Source: Pseudomonas sp. UBA4617
GTDB lineage: Bacteria; Pseudomonadota; Gammaproteobacteria; Pseudomonadales; Pseudomonadaceae
Direction: 5' to 3'
DNA length: 64,000 nucleotides
Assembly (NCBI RefSeq): GCF_002386445.1
Contig: NZ_DGIR01000024.1
Coordinates: forward strand, 1-64,000
The translations under genes were made by a program, and so were the position numbers. The notes under the pieces were generated by a model. It was not told the DNA's origin. It did not search any database and saw only the letters and a program-made list of their open reading frames with translations. This document shows positions 24,861-33,918 of this stretch, in pieces; the stretch's first letter is position 1, and every line of letters starts with the position of its first letter.

Positions 24861-26279
24861 CTATAACCGATCGTGCACAGGATCGATTTCCCAACCCCCG
24901 CCCAGTGCCTTGTACAACGCCACGCTGCCCTGCAACCGCGCCAGGCGCAGTTGCGCCTGCTGGTCCTGCGCCACATACAAGGTGCGCTGGGTCTCCAGCA
25001 CGCTCAACAAGGTCTCGGCTCCCGCGGCGTAACGCTGTTGCGCCAGCTCGAATGCCAGCCGTGCCTGTTGCACCTCTTCATCCTGCCATTGCCGCTGGCG
25101 CTCCGCGCCGTCGATTGCATTGAGCGCCTTCTCGACATCGGCAAAGCCGGCCAGGATGCTGCTGCGGTAGGTCTCCAGCATTTCCGCCTGTTCGGCTTCG
25201 GCCAGTTCACCTGCCGCGCGCAACCGGCCGTTGTCGAAGACCGGCGCGACCAGGCCACTGGTGAGCGTGTAGTAGGCGCTGTCGAACAGGTGGGCAACGG
25301 TATTGGCACCCGCCCCCAGGCTGGCGCCGAGGGTGAGCTTGGGCAGCATGGCCGCGCGGGCGACCTGCACGTTGGCGCTGGCGGCTGCCAGTCGTGCTTC
25401 TGCCGCTGCGATATCCGGGCGGCGGGTGAGCAGTTCGCTGGGCACGCCACTGCCGATGGCAGGCCACTGCAGGCTGGCGATCGCTTCCTGGCTGCTGGGC
25501 AGCGACTGCACCGGTTCACCGAGCAGGGTCGCCAGGGTGACCCGGCTGTCTTGCCACTTCTGCTCCAGCAACGGCAACTGACGTTGCTGGGCGGCGACCA
25601 GGCTGCGCTGCTGGGCCAGCTCCAGGCGCGTGGCGGCCCCGTTGCGCTGGCGCGCTTCGACCAGTCCCAGCACGTCCCGGGCATTGCGCAGGTTCAGGCG
25701 GGCGATGCGCAATTGTTCTTTCAGGGCCAGCCCCTGCAAATAACTGTCGGCCACGGCACTGACCAGGGTCAGCTCGACAGTCTGGCGGTCGAAACGGCTG
25801 GCATCGAGGCTGCGCAGGGCATTTTCGCGAGTCGCCCGCAGGCCGCCCCAGAAGTCGATTTCGTAGCTGGCGCTGAGCTGCAGGTCGAATGAGGTGCTGG
25901 TCGGTTCGTTGCGGCTGACATCTAGCTGGTCGTTGCCCTCGCCATGCAGCAGGCGTTGGCGGTTGCCGTCCAGGCCCAGCTTCAGTTCCGGCAGCAATGG
26001 CGCGCCGGCCATGACTGCGCGGGCGCGCGCCTGGCGCACCCGCGCCGTGGCGGCGGCGAGGTCGTGGGCATTGTGCAGGGCATGCTGCACCAGGCGGTCC
26101 AGTTCGCGGCTGGCGAAAGCATGCCACCATCGTGTCGTCGGCCGTTGGGCCGATGCTGATACGGCTGCGCCCTGCCAGGCGAGCGGTGCGGGAATGCCGT
26201 TGGCGGGCATGGGGGGCGTGGTGCAGGCGGCAAGGCTGACGCACAGGGTCAGCAGGCTGAAGCGGCTGGGCAGAGTCAT
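24861..26279 (-). CDS. opmQ: Outer membrane channel of the PvdRT-OpmQ efflux system
   Basis: OpmQ is the TolC-like outer membrane part of a tripartite pump that exports newly made and recycled pyoverdine. The 472-residue protein is a lipoprotein (L-A-A-C near residue 19) of the RND outer membrane factor (NodT/OprM) family, with two repeats of the efflux domain, D-F-W-G-G-L-R-A-T in the first and R-R-P-D-I-A-A-A-E-A-R-L-A-A-A in the second. Three bases separate it from pvdT, the last join of the pvdR-pvdT-opmQ operon. Confidence 0.93.
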   Translation of the reverse strand: MTLPSRFSLLTLCVSLAACTTPPMPANGIPAPLAWQGAAVSASAQRPTTRWWHAFASRELDRLVQHALHNAHDLAAATARVRQARARAVMAGAPLLPELKLGLDGNRQRLLHGEGNDQLDVSRNEPTSTSFDLQLSASYEIDFWGGLRATRENALRSLDASRFDRQTVELTLVSAVADSYLQGLALKEQLRIARLNLRNARDVLGLVEARQRNGAATRLELAQQRSLVAAQQRQLPLLEQKWQDSRVTLATLLGEPVQSLPSSQEAIASLQWPAIGSGVPSELLTRRPDIAAAEARLAAASANVQVARAAMLPKLTLGASLGAGANTVAHLFDSAYYTLTSGLVAPVFDNGRLRAAGELAEAEQAEMLETYRSSILAGFADVEKALNAIDGAERQRQWQDEEVQQARLAFELAQQRYAAGAETLLSVLETQRTLYVAQDQQAQLRLARLQGSVALYKALGGGWEIDPVHDRL

Positions 26280-26282
26280 GGG

Positions 26283-28247
26283 TTATTCACTGGTAAGGGC
26301 TTTGACCGGATCGAGGCGGGCGGCCTTGCGCGCTGGCATGAAGCCGAACACGATGCCGGTAACCACGGCGCAGGCAAAGGCGCCGAGCATGGCGGGCAGG
26401 GCGAAGGCTACTGCCACCTCAGCCAGCATCAGGCCGGCGCCGATGGCCAGGGCCAGGACGATGCCGGCCAGGCCGCCGACCATCGACAGCATCACCGCCT
26501 CGCTGAGAAATTGCCGCAGGATGTCGCGCTGGCGGGCGCCGGTCGCCATGCGGATACCGATTTCGCGGGTGCGCTCGCGCACGGTCATCAGCATGATGTT
26601 CATCACCCCGATGCCGCCGACCAGCAGCGAAATCGCAGCAATCGCCCCCAGCATCAGCGACAGGCTGTTCTGTGTGCGCGCTTCGGCCTGGATCAGCGCG
26701 GCATCGTTGGTCAGCTCGAAGTCGCGGCGCCCGTTGTGGCGCTGGCGCAGCAGCTGGTCGATGGCCGCTTCGGTCTCGTCAACCCGCGTGGAGTCGAGAG
26801 CGGCGACGGCGATGTAGTCCGGGTCGCGCTGGCCGAACAGGCGGATGGCCGCCGCAGAGTAGGGCACCACGATGCGCCCGTCGCTGTCCTGGTCGCCGGA
26901 GCTGGCACCCTTGCCTGCCAGGATACCGACCACCTGGAACGGTACATTGCCGATCAGCAGGTACTGCCCCAGCGGGTCGCGCCCAGGGTCGAGCATCTTG
27001 TCCCGCACTTTCTGGCCGATCACCGCCACTGCCGCGGCGGTGGCTTCATCGGTTTCGGTGTAGAAGCTGCCGTGCACCGCCGGCCAGTTGAAAAGTTCGG
27101 GGAAGCGGGTGTTGTTGCCACCCACATAGAACCGCTGGCTGTGGTTGCCGTAACGCACCATCATCTTTTCTCCAAGCACCGGCATCACGTGCCGAACCTG
27201 CGGCAACTGGCCGATGGCGGCGACATCGTCGAGAGTGATGGTACCGGCCTGTTCGCCCAGGCTCGCCGGTTTGCCATTGAGGTAGAGGATGTTCGAGCCG
27301 AAGGCGGCCATCTGCGCCATCACCTGGCGTTTGCTGCCTTCGCCCACGGCCAGCATCACCACCACCGAGGCGACACCGATGACGATGCCCAGCAGGGTCA
27401 GGGCGGTGCGGAAGCGGTTGACCCACATCACCCGCCAGGCGGCCTGCAGGGCTTCGCGCAGTTCGCCTTTCCACGCCCCGCGCAAGGCCGCGCCGCGGTC
27501 CAGGTGCTGACGCAACTGGTCGGCCTGCAGCCCTCGTCCATGGTCCACCGGGGGCTGCCCGGTGGCCGAATCGCTGATGACCACACCGTCGCGAATCTCG
27601 ATCACCCGCTGCGCCCGCGCTGCCACGTTGCGGTCATGGGTGATCAGGATGATCACGTGGCCCTGACTGGCCAGCTCGTCGAGCAACGCCATCACCTCGC
27701 TGCCGCTGTGGCTGTCGAGCGCGCCGGTGGGTTCGTCGGCGAGGATGATGTGGCCGCCGTTCATCAAGGCTCGGGCAATCGATACCCGCTGCTGCTGGCC
27801 GCCAGACAACTGGTGCGGGCGGTTGCCGGTGCGGCTGGCCAGACCCAGGCGGTCGAGCAGGGCACTGGCGCGGGCGTGGCGTTCGCTGGCAGCGATGCCA
27901 GCATAGATGGCCGGCATTTCGACGTTTTCCCGCGCCGAGCCGGAGGGGATCAGGTGGTAGCCCTGGAACACGAAGCCAAACGCCTCGCGGCGCAACCAGG
28001 CCAGCTCGTCACTGCCCAGTTCGGCCACGTCCTTGCCGGCGAAGCGGTAGCTGCCGGAGGTAGGGCGGTCGAGGCAGCCGAGGATGTTCATCAGCGTCGA
28101 CTTGCCCGAACCTGAGGCGCCGACAATGGCGACGAACTCGCCGGGGTGGATGCGCAAGCTGATGCCATGCAGGATATCGACTTTGGGGGAGCCGACGCCG
28201 CCGAAGGATTTACGGATGTCGACCAGTTCGATCAGGGGTGTGCTCAT
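26283..28247 (-). CDS. pvdT: MacB-type ABC transporter PvdT
   Basis: PvdT is the inner membrane ATPase-permease of the pyoverdine efflux pump. The 654-residue protein has an ABC domain at the N-terminus (Walker A G-A-S-G-S-G-K-S-T; signature L-S-G-G-Q-Q-Q; Walker B region I-I-L-A-D-E-P-T-G-A-L-D), then one membrane helix, a MacB periplasmic domain of about 220 residues, and three helices at the end (with G-I-G-V-M-N-I-M-L-M-T-V-R-E-R-T-R-E-I-G). Its ATG directly follows the pvdR TGA with no gap, so the two are translated together. Confidence 0.94.
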   Translation of the reverse strand: MSTPLIELVDIRKSFGGVGSPKVDILHGISLRIHPGEFVAIVGASGSGKSTLMNILGCLDRPTSGSYRFAGKDVAELGSDELAWLRREAFGFVFQGYHLIPSGSARENVEMPAIYAGIAASERHARASALLDRLGLASRTGNRPHQLSGGQQQRVSIARALMNGGHIILADEPTGALDSHSGSEVMALLDELASQGHVIILITHDRNVAARAQRVIEIRDGVVISDSATGQPPVDHGRGLQADQLRQHLDRGAALRGAWKGELREALQAAWRVMWVNRFRTALTLLGIVIGVASVVVMLAVGEGSKRQVMAQMAAFGSNILYLNGKPASLGEQAGTITLDDVAAIGQLPQVRHVMPVLGEKMMVRYGNHSQRFYVGGNNTRFPELFNWPAVHGSFYTETDEATAAAVAVIGQKVRDKMLDPGRDPLGQYLLIGNVPFQVVGILAGKGASSGDQDSDGRIVVPYSAAAIRLFGQRDPDYIAVAALDSTRVDETEAAIDQLLRQRHNGRRDFELTNDAALIQAEARTQNSLSLMLGAIAAISLLVGGIGVMNIMLMTVRERTREIGIRMATGARQRDILRQFLSEAVMLSMVGGLAGIVLALAIGAGLMLAEVAVAFALPAMLGAFACAVVTGIVFGFMPARKAARLDPVKALTSE

Positions 28248-29420
28248 TCAGCCTCCGTTGACGCCAGGGGCGCCGATGACCAGGCGTTCGCCTTCACTGA
28301 GGCCGTCCAGTACCTGCACCCGCAGGCGGTCACTGAGGCCGGTGCGAACCTGGCGTTGTTCCACCTTGCCGTCGCGGGTCAGCACACGCGCCAGGCGCAG
28401 GCCATCCGCTTCGTCCAGCGCAGCCCGTGGCACGGTCAGCACCTGGCTGGCCTTGCCTGCGACGAAGAACACCTGGGTGGTCATCTCGGCCATCAGCGCA
28501 CCGTCCGGGTTGTCGACATCCAGCAACACGCTGTACTGCACCACCTGGTTGCCAGCGCTGCCGTTGCTGACGCTGGCCGGGCTACCACCGCCCTGGCTGG
28601 CCTGTTCCAGTGGTTTGGGTGGCACCGGCAGCACCTGGCGCACGGTGCTGGTCCAGCGGCGCTTGCCGCCAGCCAGCGTGGTGAAGTACGCGGTCATGCC
28701 GGGCTTGACCTTGCCGATGTCAGCTTCCGATACCTGTGCCCACACTGTCATTGGCGAGAGCCTGGCGATGCGCAGGATCAACGGGGTTTGCTGTTGGGCG
28801 TTGAGGGTTTGCCCCTCGCGGGCATCCACCGCTACCACGGTACCGTCCATGGGCGCATAGATGCGTGTGTAGCCCAGTTCGGCCTCGTCGCTGCGCAAGC
28901 TGGCCTGGGCCTGGCGAATCTGCGCCTGGAACATGTCGATGCGTGCCTGGGTGACGTTGAGCTGGGCAGTGGCGGTTTGCACGTCTTCGTCGCGGGTGGC
29001 GCCGGCAGCGGCCAGGTCGCGTTGGCGCTTGAGCTGCTGCCGCGCCAGTTGGAACTGCGCGCGTTGCTCGGCAAGCTGGGCCTTGAGGTTGTCGATCGAG
29101 TAGCGGCCGGCATCCAGCCGGGCCTGCTGGGTCGAGGGGTCGATCTCGACCAGCAGCTGGCCTTTGCGTACGGTGTCGCCGACTTCGACGTGCAGGGTGT
29201 GGATCTGCCCGGAGGCCTGGGCACCGACATCCACGTAGCGTCTTGGCTGCAGGGTGCCGAGTGCGGTGACGCTGCTTTCGATGTCGGCGCGGGTCACGGC
29301 GACCGTGCTGGGCGTTGGTGCAGCGTAGGGCGGGATCGTCCAGGCCAGCAGGCAGCCCACGGCGAGCAGACCCAGGCCGAAGAGCAGGGCCCGGGGACGG
29401 GTGTTGGGTAAAGGTCTCAT
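28248..29420 (-). CDS. pvdR: MacA-type periplasmic adaptor PvdR
   Basis: PvdR links PvdT to OpmQ. The 390-residue membrane fusion protein has an N-terminal hydrophobic anchor (about residues 11-32), a lipoyl-like half (V-D-V-G-A-Q-A-S-G-Q-I), a coiled-coil hairpin (about 100-190, rich in Q, R, A and L) and beta-barrel domains. The ATG at 29420 is chosen; the open frame runs upstream to 29549 across the promoter, which carries an iron-starvation box at 29452-29475. First gene of pvdR-pvdT-opmQ. Confidence 0.93.
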   Translation of the reverse strand: MRPLPNTRPRALLFGLGLLAVGCLLAWTIPPYAAPTPSTVAVTRADIESSVTALGTLQPRRYVDVGAQASGQIHTLHVEVGDTVRKGQLLVEIDPSTQQARLDAGRYSIDNLKAQLAEQRAQFQLARQQLKRQRDLAAAGATRDEDVQTATAQLNVTQARIDMFQAQIRQAQASLRSDEAELGYTRIYAPMDGTVVAVDAREGQTLNAQQQTPLILRIARLSPMTVWAQVSEADIGKVKPGMTAYFTTLAGGKRRWTSTVRQVLPVPPKPLEQASQGGGSPASVSNGSAGNQVVQYSVLLDVDNPDGALMAEMTTQVFFVAGKASQVLTVPRAALDEADGLRLARVLTRDGKVEQRQVRTGLSDRLRVQVLDGLSEGERLVIGAPGVNGG

Positions 29421-29451
29421 GCACACTTCCAGCCAAGTGGGTGCCAGATAG

Positions 29452-29475
29452 ACGAAAGCGGCAGAAAAGGATTTA
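29452..29475 (-). promoter_or_regulatory. Iron-starvation (PvdS) box before pvdRT-opmQ
   Basis: TAAAT, 16 bases, CGT on the minus strand, 32 bases before the pvdR start. Confidence 0.84.
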
Positions 29476-29534
29476 GCGGTTATCGCGTGGGGCTGGCATG
29501 GCGATAGGGATGTGACGCCGGCCGCCATACCCGT

Positions 29535-29553
29535 GTTGCTGAGAATCATTATA
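29535..29553. promoter_or_regulatory. Fur-box-like site before the sigma factor gene
   Basis: Fourteen of 19 bases match the classical Fur consensus (GATAATGATAATCATTATC), with the AATCATTAT half intact. It lies about 93 bases before the GTG start of the fpvI-like gene. FpvI and PvdS genes are known Fur targets in Pseudomonas, so repression by Fe-Fur is expected. Confidence 0.7.
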
Positions 29554-29645
29554 ATTTGTAAGATCGCAGGTTGATATCACTCGGTCCCGCTCGCTGCCTG
29601 AAAGGGCTTTCTGGCCAGGCTGGCAGGACGATCTCAGGTAACGTC

Positions 29646-30122
29646 GTGGAACATTACTATCGCGAACTGGTGGGCTTCCTTTCCGCGCGCCTGGGCAGTC
29701 GCCAGGCCGCGGAAGACGTGGCGCACGATGCTTACCTGCGGGTGCTGGAGCGCACCGACGGCGAACGCATCGAGCACCCACGTGCCTTCCTGTACCGCAC
29801 CGCGCTCAACCTGGTAGTCGACTGCCATCGGCGCCATCTGGTACGCCAGGCTGAGCCGCTGGAAGTGCTGGACAGCGACGAGCGCTGGCACACCCCGGCG
29901 CCGGCTCATGACATGCAGCTCGACCAGCGCCTGGCGCTGATGCAGCGTGCCCTGGATGAGCTGGGCAAGGTTTGCCGTGAATGCTTTTTGCTGCGCAAGC
30001 TCGATGGCCTGTCGCACCAGCAGATTGCCGACCACCTGGGTATTTCCCGCAGCTTGGTGGAAAAACACATCGTCAACGCCATGAAGCACTGCCGGGTGCG
30101 CATGCGCGAGTGGGAATGCTGA
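29646..30122 (+). CDS. fpvI: ECF sigma factor, FpvI-like
   Basis: A 158-residue extracytoplasmic-function sigma factor of the iron-starvation type. Region 2 shows S-R-Q-A-A-E-D-V-A-H-D-A-Y-L-R-V and H-P-R-A-F-L-Y-R-T-A; region 4 shows L-R-K-L-D-G-L-S-H-Q-Q-I-A-D-H-L-G. In P. aeruginosa, fpvI sits beside pvdRT-opmQ and drives the pyoverdine receptor gene, which supports the name. The GTG at 29646 is chosen over the upstream TTG because it starts right at the conserved M-E-H-Y-Y-R-E-L. A Fur-box-like site precedes it. Unlike P. aeruginosa, no anti-sigma gene (fpvR) follows, so the control partner must be elsewhere. Confidence 0.82.
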   Translation: MEHYYRELVGFLSARLGSRQAAEDVAHDAYLRVLERTDGERIEHPRAFLYRTALNLVVDCHRRHLVRQAEPLEVLDSDERWHTPAPAHDMQLDQRLALMQRALDELGKVCRECFLLRKLDGLSHQQIADHLGISRSLVEKHIVNAMKHCRVRMREWEC

Positions 30123-30206
30123 GTGCCGGCCAGCCAGCGACCGAAAATTCCCTCGCCCACTACTTGATTTCTGCGTCTTTCCCGACTTCTATCAAGGTAG
30201 ACCCCT

Positions 30207-30228
30207 GCCAGGCCTCGACCTGGCAGTA
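30207..30228. terminator. Stem-loop after the sigma factor gene
   Basis: A perfect eight-base stem (CTGCCAGG/CCTGGCAG) around CCTCGA. There is no T-run; it could be a weak terminator or processing site between the sigma gene and the pseudo-receiver gene. Confidence 0.4.
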
Positions 30229-30290
30229 GCCGTCACTGGCGCAGTACGGTCATGGAGCGTACCCATTACCCCACTGCCCAGGCCCGACCA

Positions 30291-30770
30291 ATGGCAAACA
30301 AGACCTTGCGCATCCTTATCGCCGATGCACACCCGTGCCAGCGCCTGCAGCTGGAACGGCTGCTCAATGGGCTGGGCTATTACCGGATTGCACCCGTGGA
30401 CAGCTTCGAGGAGCTGCAGCGCTTGGTGCTGTGTGCCTTGCAGCCGTTCCATCTGCTGCTGGGCAATATCGAGCTGGCCAGCCATGCCGGGGTCGACCTG
30501 GAGCGCTTCTGCCGGGTCAGCCCGCAGATCCAGCATGCCCTGCTGTATCACTCCAGTCAGGTGAAAGTCCCTTCGGTGCCCCAGGCCGAGCGTCAGGCCG
30601 TCAGCCTGAGCCTGCCGCAGGTGCCTGACAATGAGGCGCTGGAGGCGTTCATGGCGATCATCGACACGCCGCTGCAGGTCGGCAAGCTGCCACTGCCGGG
30701 CACGCTGCCAGCGGCACCGGCGCGGCCAGTGGCGCGGGCCAACTTCGCCCACACGGTGTTCAACCGCTAG
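30291..30770 (+). CDS. Receiver-like protein without the phospho-acceptor aspartate
   Basis: A 159-residue protein whose first 115 residues look like a response-regulator receiver domain (L-R-I-L-I-A-D-A-H-P near the start). At the position where the phospho-accepting aspartate should be, the sequence reads L-L-G-N-I-E-L (N59), and the second acidic residue of the usual pair is missing, so it is probably a pseudo-receiver that binds a partner without phosphorylation. The C-terminal tail is Pro/Ala-rich with no output domain. An in-frame ATG at 30252 is an alternative start. The function is unknown. Confidence 0.7.
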   Translation: MANKTLRILIADAHPCQRLQLERLLNGLGYYRIAPVDSFEELQRLVLCALQPFHLLLGNIELASHAGVDLERFCRVSPQIQHALLYHSSQVKVPSVPQAERQAVSLSLPQVPDNEALEAFMAIIDTPLQVGKLPLPGTLPAAPARPVARANFAHTVFNR

Positions 30771-30841
30771 CAAGCCACAGGCGCGGCAAGGGTGCTGCTA
30801 TTTGCTATCCTTCCGGCCTTTGCCGATTTGCGGACCCTGCC

Positions 30842-32164
30842 ATGACTGCCAACGATACCGCTCGCCCGTCCCGGTTCAGCCGCGGCGACCACCGGACCCT
30901 GGGCCTGGCGGCGCTGGGCGGCGCGCTGGAGATCTACGATTTCATCATTTTCGTGTTCTTTGCGCTCACTCTCAGCCAACTGTTCTTCCCGCCCGAGATG
31001 CCCGAATGGCTGCGCCTGCTGCAAAGCTTCGGGATTTTCGTCACCGGCTACCTGGCGCGACCGCTGGGCGGCATCCTGATGGCGCACTTCGCCGACCACC
31101 TGGGGCGCAAGCGGGTGTTCAGCCTGAGCATCCTGATGATGGCCCTGCCGTGCCTGTTGATCGGGGTGATGCCGACCTACGCCGACATCGGCTATGCGGC
31201 CCCGCTGATCCTGCTGGCCCTGCGCATTCTGCAGGGCGCGGCGGTCGGCGGCGAGGTGCCCAGCGCGTGGACCTTCGTCGCCGAGCACGCGCCTGCCGGG
31301 CGGCGCGGTTACGCCCTGGGGTTCCTGCAGGCGGGGCTGACCTTCGGCTACCTGCTGGGGGCGCTGACTGCGACCTTGCTGGCGCAACTGTTCACCACGC
31401 AGGAGATCCTCGACCATGCCTGGCGTTACCCGTTCCTGCTGGGCGGGGTATTCGGCGTGGTTGGCGTGTGGTTGCGTCGCTGGCTCAGCGAAACCCCGGT
31501 GTTCCTTGCCTTGCGTGCGCGCCGGCAAGCGCCGGTGCGCTTCCCGCTGCGCCAGGTGCTGGGCGAACACCGGCGGGCGTTGATCCCGGCGGCGCTGCTG
31601 ACCTGTGTGCTGACCTCCGCCGTGGTGGTGCTGGTGGTGATTACCCCGACGGTGATGCAGCAGCGCTTCGGCATGACGGCCGGGCACACTTTTGCCCTGA
31701 GCAGCGTGGGTATCGTGTTTCTCAATATCGGTTGCGTGCTGGCCGGCCTGCTGGTCGACCGCGTCGGCGCCTGGCGCGCACTGATGCTCTACAGCCTGCT
31801 GTTGCCGCTGGGCATCGGCGTGTTGTACACCAGCCTGGTAGGGCAGTGGGGCATGACCTGGGCGGCCTATGCACTGGCCGGCCTGTGCTGTGGCGTGGTG
31901 GGGGTGGTGCCGTCGGTGATGGTCGGGTTGTTCCCGGCCGAGATCCGTGTGTCGGGTATTTCCTTCACCTACAACGTGGCCTACGCACTGTGGGCCAGCA
32001 CCACACCGCTGGCGCTGATTGCCTTGATGCCGTGGAGCCCGTGGGTGTGTGCCGGGTTCTGCCTGATCATGGGCGCGGTGGGGTTGTTGACGGCGCTCTG
32101 TTTCGGGCGTCGTGAGCCGTTGCCGATGAGCGAGCCCGACCTCCTGCCGACGCGGTGCCTGTAG
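30842..32164 (+). CDS. MFS transporter of the metabolite:H+ symporter family
   Basis: A 440-residue permease with 12 hydrophobic segments. The loop 2-3 motif G-G-I-L-M-A-H-F-A-D-H-L-G-R-K-R and the E-I-Y-D-F start of helix 1 are typical of the ProP/KgtP/ShiA group, which carries organic acids, betaines or shikimate with protons. No substrate can be named. It is followed by a strong terminator shared with the convergent ETF-QO gene. Confidence 0.85.
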   Translation: MTANDTARPSRFSRGDHRTLGLAALGGALEIYDFIIFVFFALTLSQLFFPPEMPEWLRLLQSFGIFVTGYLARPLGGILMAHFADHLGRKRVFSLSILMMALPCLLIGVMPTYADIGYAAPLILLALRILQGAAVGGEVPSAWTFVAEHAPAGRRGYALGFLQAGLTFGYLLGALTATLLAQLFTTQEILDHAWRYPFLLGGVFGVVGVWLRRWLSETPVFLALRARRQAPVRFPLRQVLGEHRRALIPAALLTCVLTSAVVVLVVITPTVMQQRFGMTAGHTFALSSVGIVFLNIGCVLAGLLVDRVGAWRALMLYSLLLPLGIGVLYTSLVGQWGMTWAAYALAGLCCGVVGVVPSVMVGLFPAEIRVSGISFTYNVAYALWASTTPLALIALMPWSPWVCAGFCLIMGAVGLLTALCFGRREPLPMSEPDLLPTRCL

Positions 32165-32198
32165 GCGCGGCCAGTACCGCCAGGCAACAGGTAAAACA

Positions 32199-32232
32199 GA
32201 AAGCCCCCGGCTCGTGAGAACCGGGGGCTTTT
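32199..32232. terminator. Bidirectional terminator
   Basis: A ten-base stem (AAGCCCCCGG and its complement) with a T-run on the right and an A-rich left side, between the MFS gene and the ETF-QO gene. Confidence 0.88.
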
Positions 32233-32253
32233 CTTTACCGCAAGGGCAGGGGC

Positions 32254-33918
32254 TTACATGTTCGGGTAGTTCGGCCCACCCGCGCCTTCAGGGGTGACCC
32301 AAGTGATGTTCTGGGCCGGGTCCTTGATGTCACAGGTCTTGCAGTGCACGCAGTTCTGCGCGTTGATCTGGAAGCGCTTGCTGCCGTCTTCCTGGCTCAC
32401 CACTTCGTACACGCCCGCCGGGCAATAGCGCTGCGCCGGCTCGTCATACAGCGGCAGGTTGCTGGCGATCGGAATGCTCGGGTCGGTCAGCTTCAGGTGG
32501 CAAGGTTGTTCCTCTTCGTGGTTGGTGCTGGAGAGGAATACCGAGCTGAGCTTGTCGAAGCTGAGCTTGCCGTCCGGTTTCGGGTAGTCGATCTTCTGCG
32601 AGTCGGCCGCCAGCTTCAGGCAGGCGTAGTCCGGCTTGGTGTCGTGCAGGGTGAACGGCAGCTTGCCACCGAACCAGTTCTGGTCGACATAGTTGAACGC
32701 ACCGCCGAGGATCGGGCCGAACTTGTGGATGGCCGCGCCGAAGTTGCGGCTGGCGAACAGTTCTTCGTACAACCAGCTGGCCTTGAAGGCGCTGACGTAG
32801 CCGTTCAGCTTGTCGCCGCCTTCGCTGCCGGCGGCCAGCGCGTCGGCGACCGCTTCGGCCGCCAGCATGCCGGACTTCATCGCGGTGTGGCTGCCCTTGA
32901 TCTTGGAGAAGTTCAAGGTACCCAGGTCACAACCGATCAGTGCACCGCCGTCGAACACCATTTTCGGCAGCGAGTTCAAACCACCTTTGGCGATTGCGCG
33001 GGCGCCGTAGCTGATCCGCTTGCCGCCTTCGAGGTACTGGCTGATCACCGGGTGGTGCTTCAGCCGCTGGAATTCGTCGAACGGTGACAGGTACGGGTTG
33101 GCGTAGGACAGGTCGACGATCAGGCCGACGACCACCTGGTTGTTTTCCAGGTGATACAGGAACGAACCACCGGTGTTGTCCCTGGCCATCACATCCAGCG
33201 GCCAGCCGGCGGTATGCACTACCAGGCCCTGTTCGTGCCTGGCGGGGTCGATTTCCCAGATTTCCTTCAAACCGATGCCGTAGTGCTGAACATCGGCTTC
33301 GCTGTCGAGGTTGAAACGCTTGATCAGTTGCTTGCCGATATGGCCACGGCAGCCTTCGGCGAACAGGGTGTACTTGGCGCGCAATTCCATGCCTGGGGTG
33401 TACAGGCCGTCCTTCGGGTTGCCTTCGCGGTCGACGCCGAGGTCACCGGTAACGATGCCGCGGACCACGCCGTTGTCATCGAACAGGGCTTCCTGGGCGG
33501 CGAAGCCCGGGTAGATTTCCACGCCGAGGTTCTCGGCCTGCTGGGCCAGCCAGCGGCACAGGTTGCCCAGCGAGATGATGTAGTTGCCGTGGTTGTGCAT
33601 GGTCTTGGGCACGAACAGGTCAGGCACCCTGGTCGCGCTGCCGGCATCCTTGAGCACGTAGATGTCGTCGCGTTTCACTTCGGTGTTCAGTGGCGCGCCG
33701 AGGGCTTTCCAGTCGGGGAACAGCTCGTTCAGGGCTCGCGGTTCGAACACCGCCCCGGAGAGGATGTGGGCGCCGACTTCAGAGCCCTTTTCCACCACGC
33801 AGACGCTGATTTCGCTACCGGCTTCGGCGGCCTTCTGCTTCAGGCGGCAGGCGGCGGACAGGCCTGCCGGGCCGGCGCCGACGATGACCACGTCGAATTC
33901 CATGTATTCGCGTTCCAC
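32254..33918 (-). CDS. Electron transfer flavoprotein-ubiquinone oxidoreductase
   Basis: ETF-QO passes electrons from reduced ETF to ubiquinone, linking fatty acid and amino acid oxidation to respiration. The 554-residue protein has an FAD-binding start (D-V-V-I-V-G-A-G-P-A-G-L-S), a quinone/membrane segment and a C-terminal 4Fe-4S region (R-Y-C-P-A-G-V-Y and C-V-H-C-K-T-C-D). The GTG at 33918 has a good ribosome-binding site (AGGAG); the frame continues to 33939 and an ATG lies at 33903. It diverges from etfBA. Confidence 0.94.
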   Translation of the reverse strand: MEREYMEFDVVIVGAGPAGLSAACRLKQKAAEAGSEISVCVVEKGSEVGAHILSGAVFEPRALNELFPDWKALGAPLNTEVKRDDIYVLKDAGSATRVPDLFVPKTMHNHGNYIISLGNLCRWLAQQAENLGVEIYPGFAAQEALFDDNGVVRGIVTGDLGVDREGNPKDGLYTPGMELRAKYTLFAEGCRGHIGKQLIKRFNLDSEADVQHYGIGLKEIWEIDPARHEQGLVVHTAGWPLDVMARDNTGGSFLYHLENNQVVVGLIVDLSYANPYLSPFDEFQRLKHHPVISQYLEGGKRISYGARAIAKGGLNSLPKMVFDGGALIGCDLGTLNFSKIKGSHTAMKSGMLAAEAVADALAAGSEGGDKLNGYVSAFKASWLYEELFASRNFGAAIHKFGPILGGAFNYVDQNWFGGKLPFTLHDTKPDYACLKLAADSQKIDYPKPDGKLSFDKLSSVFLSSTNHEEEQPCHLKLTDPSIPIASNLPLYDEPAQRYCPAGVYEVVSQEDGSKRFQINAQNCVHCKTCDIKDPAQNITWVTPEGAGGPNYPNM

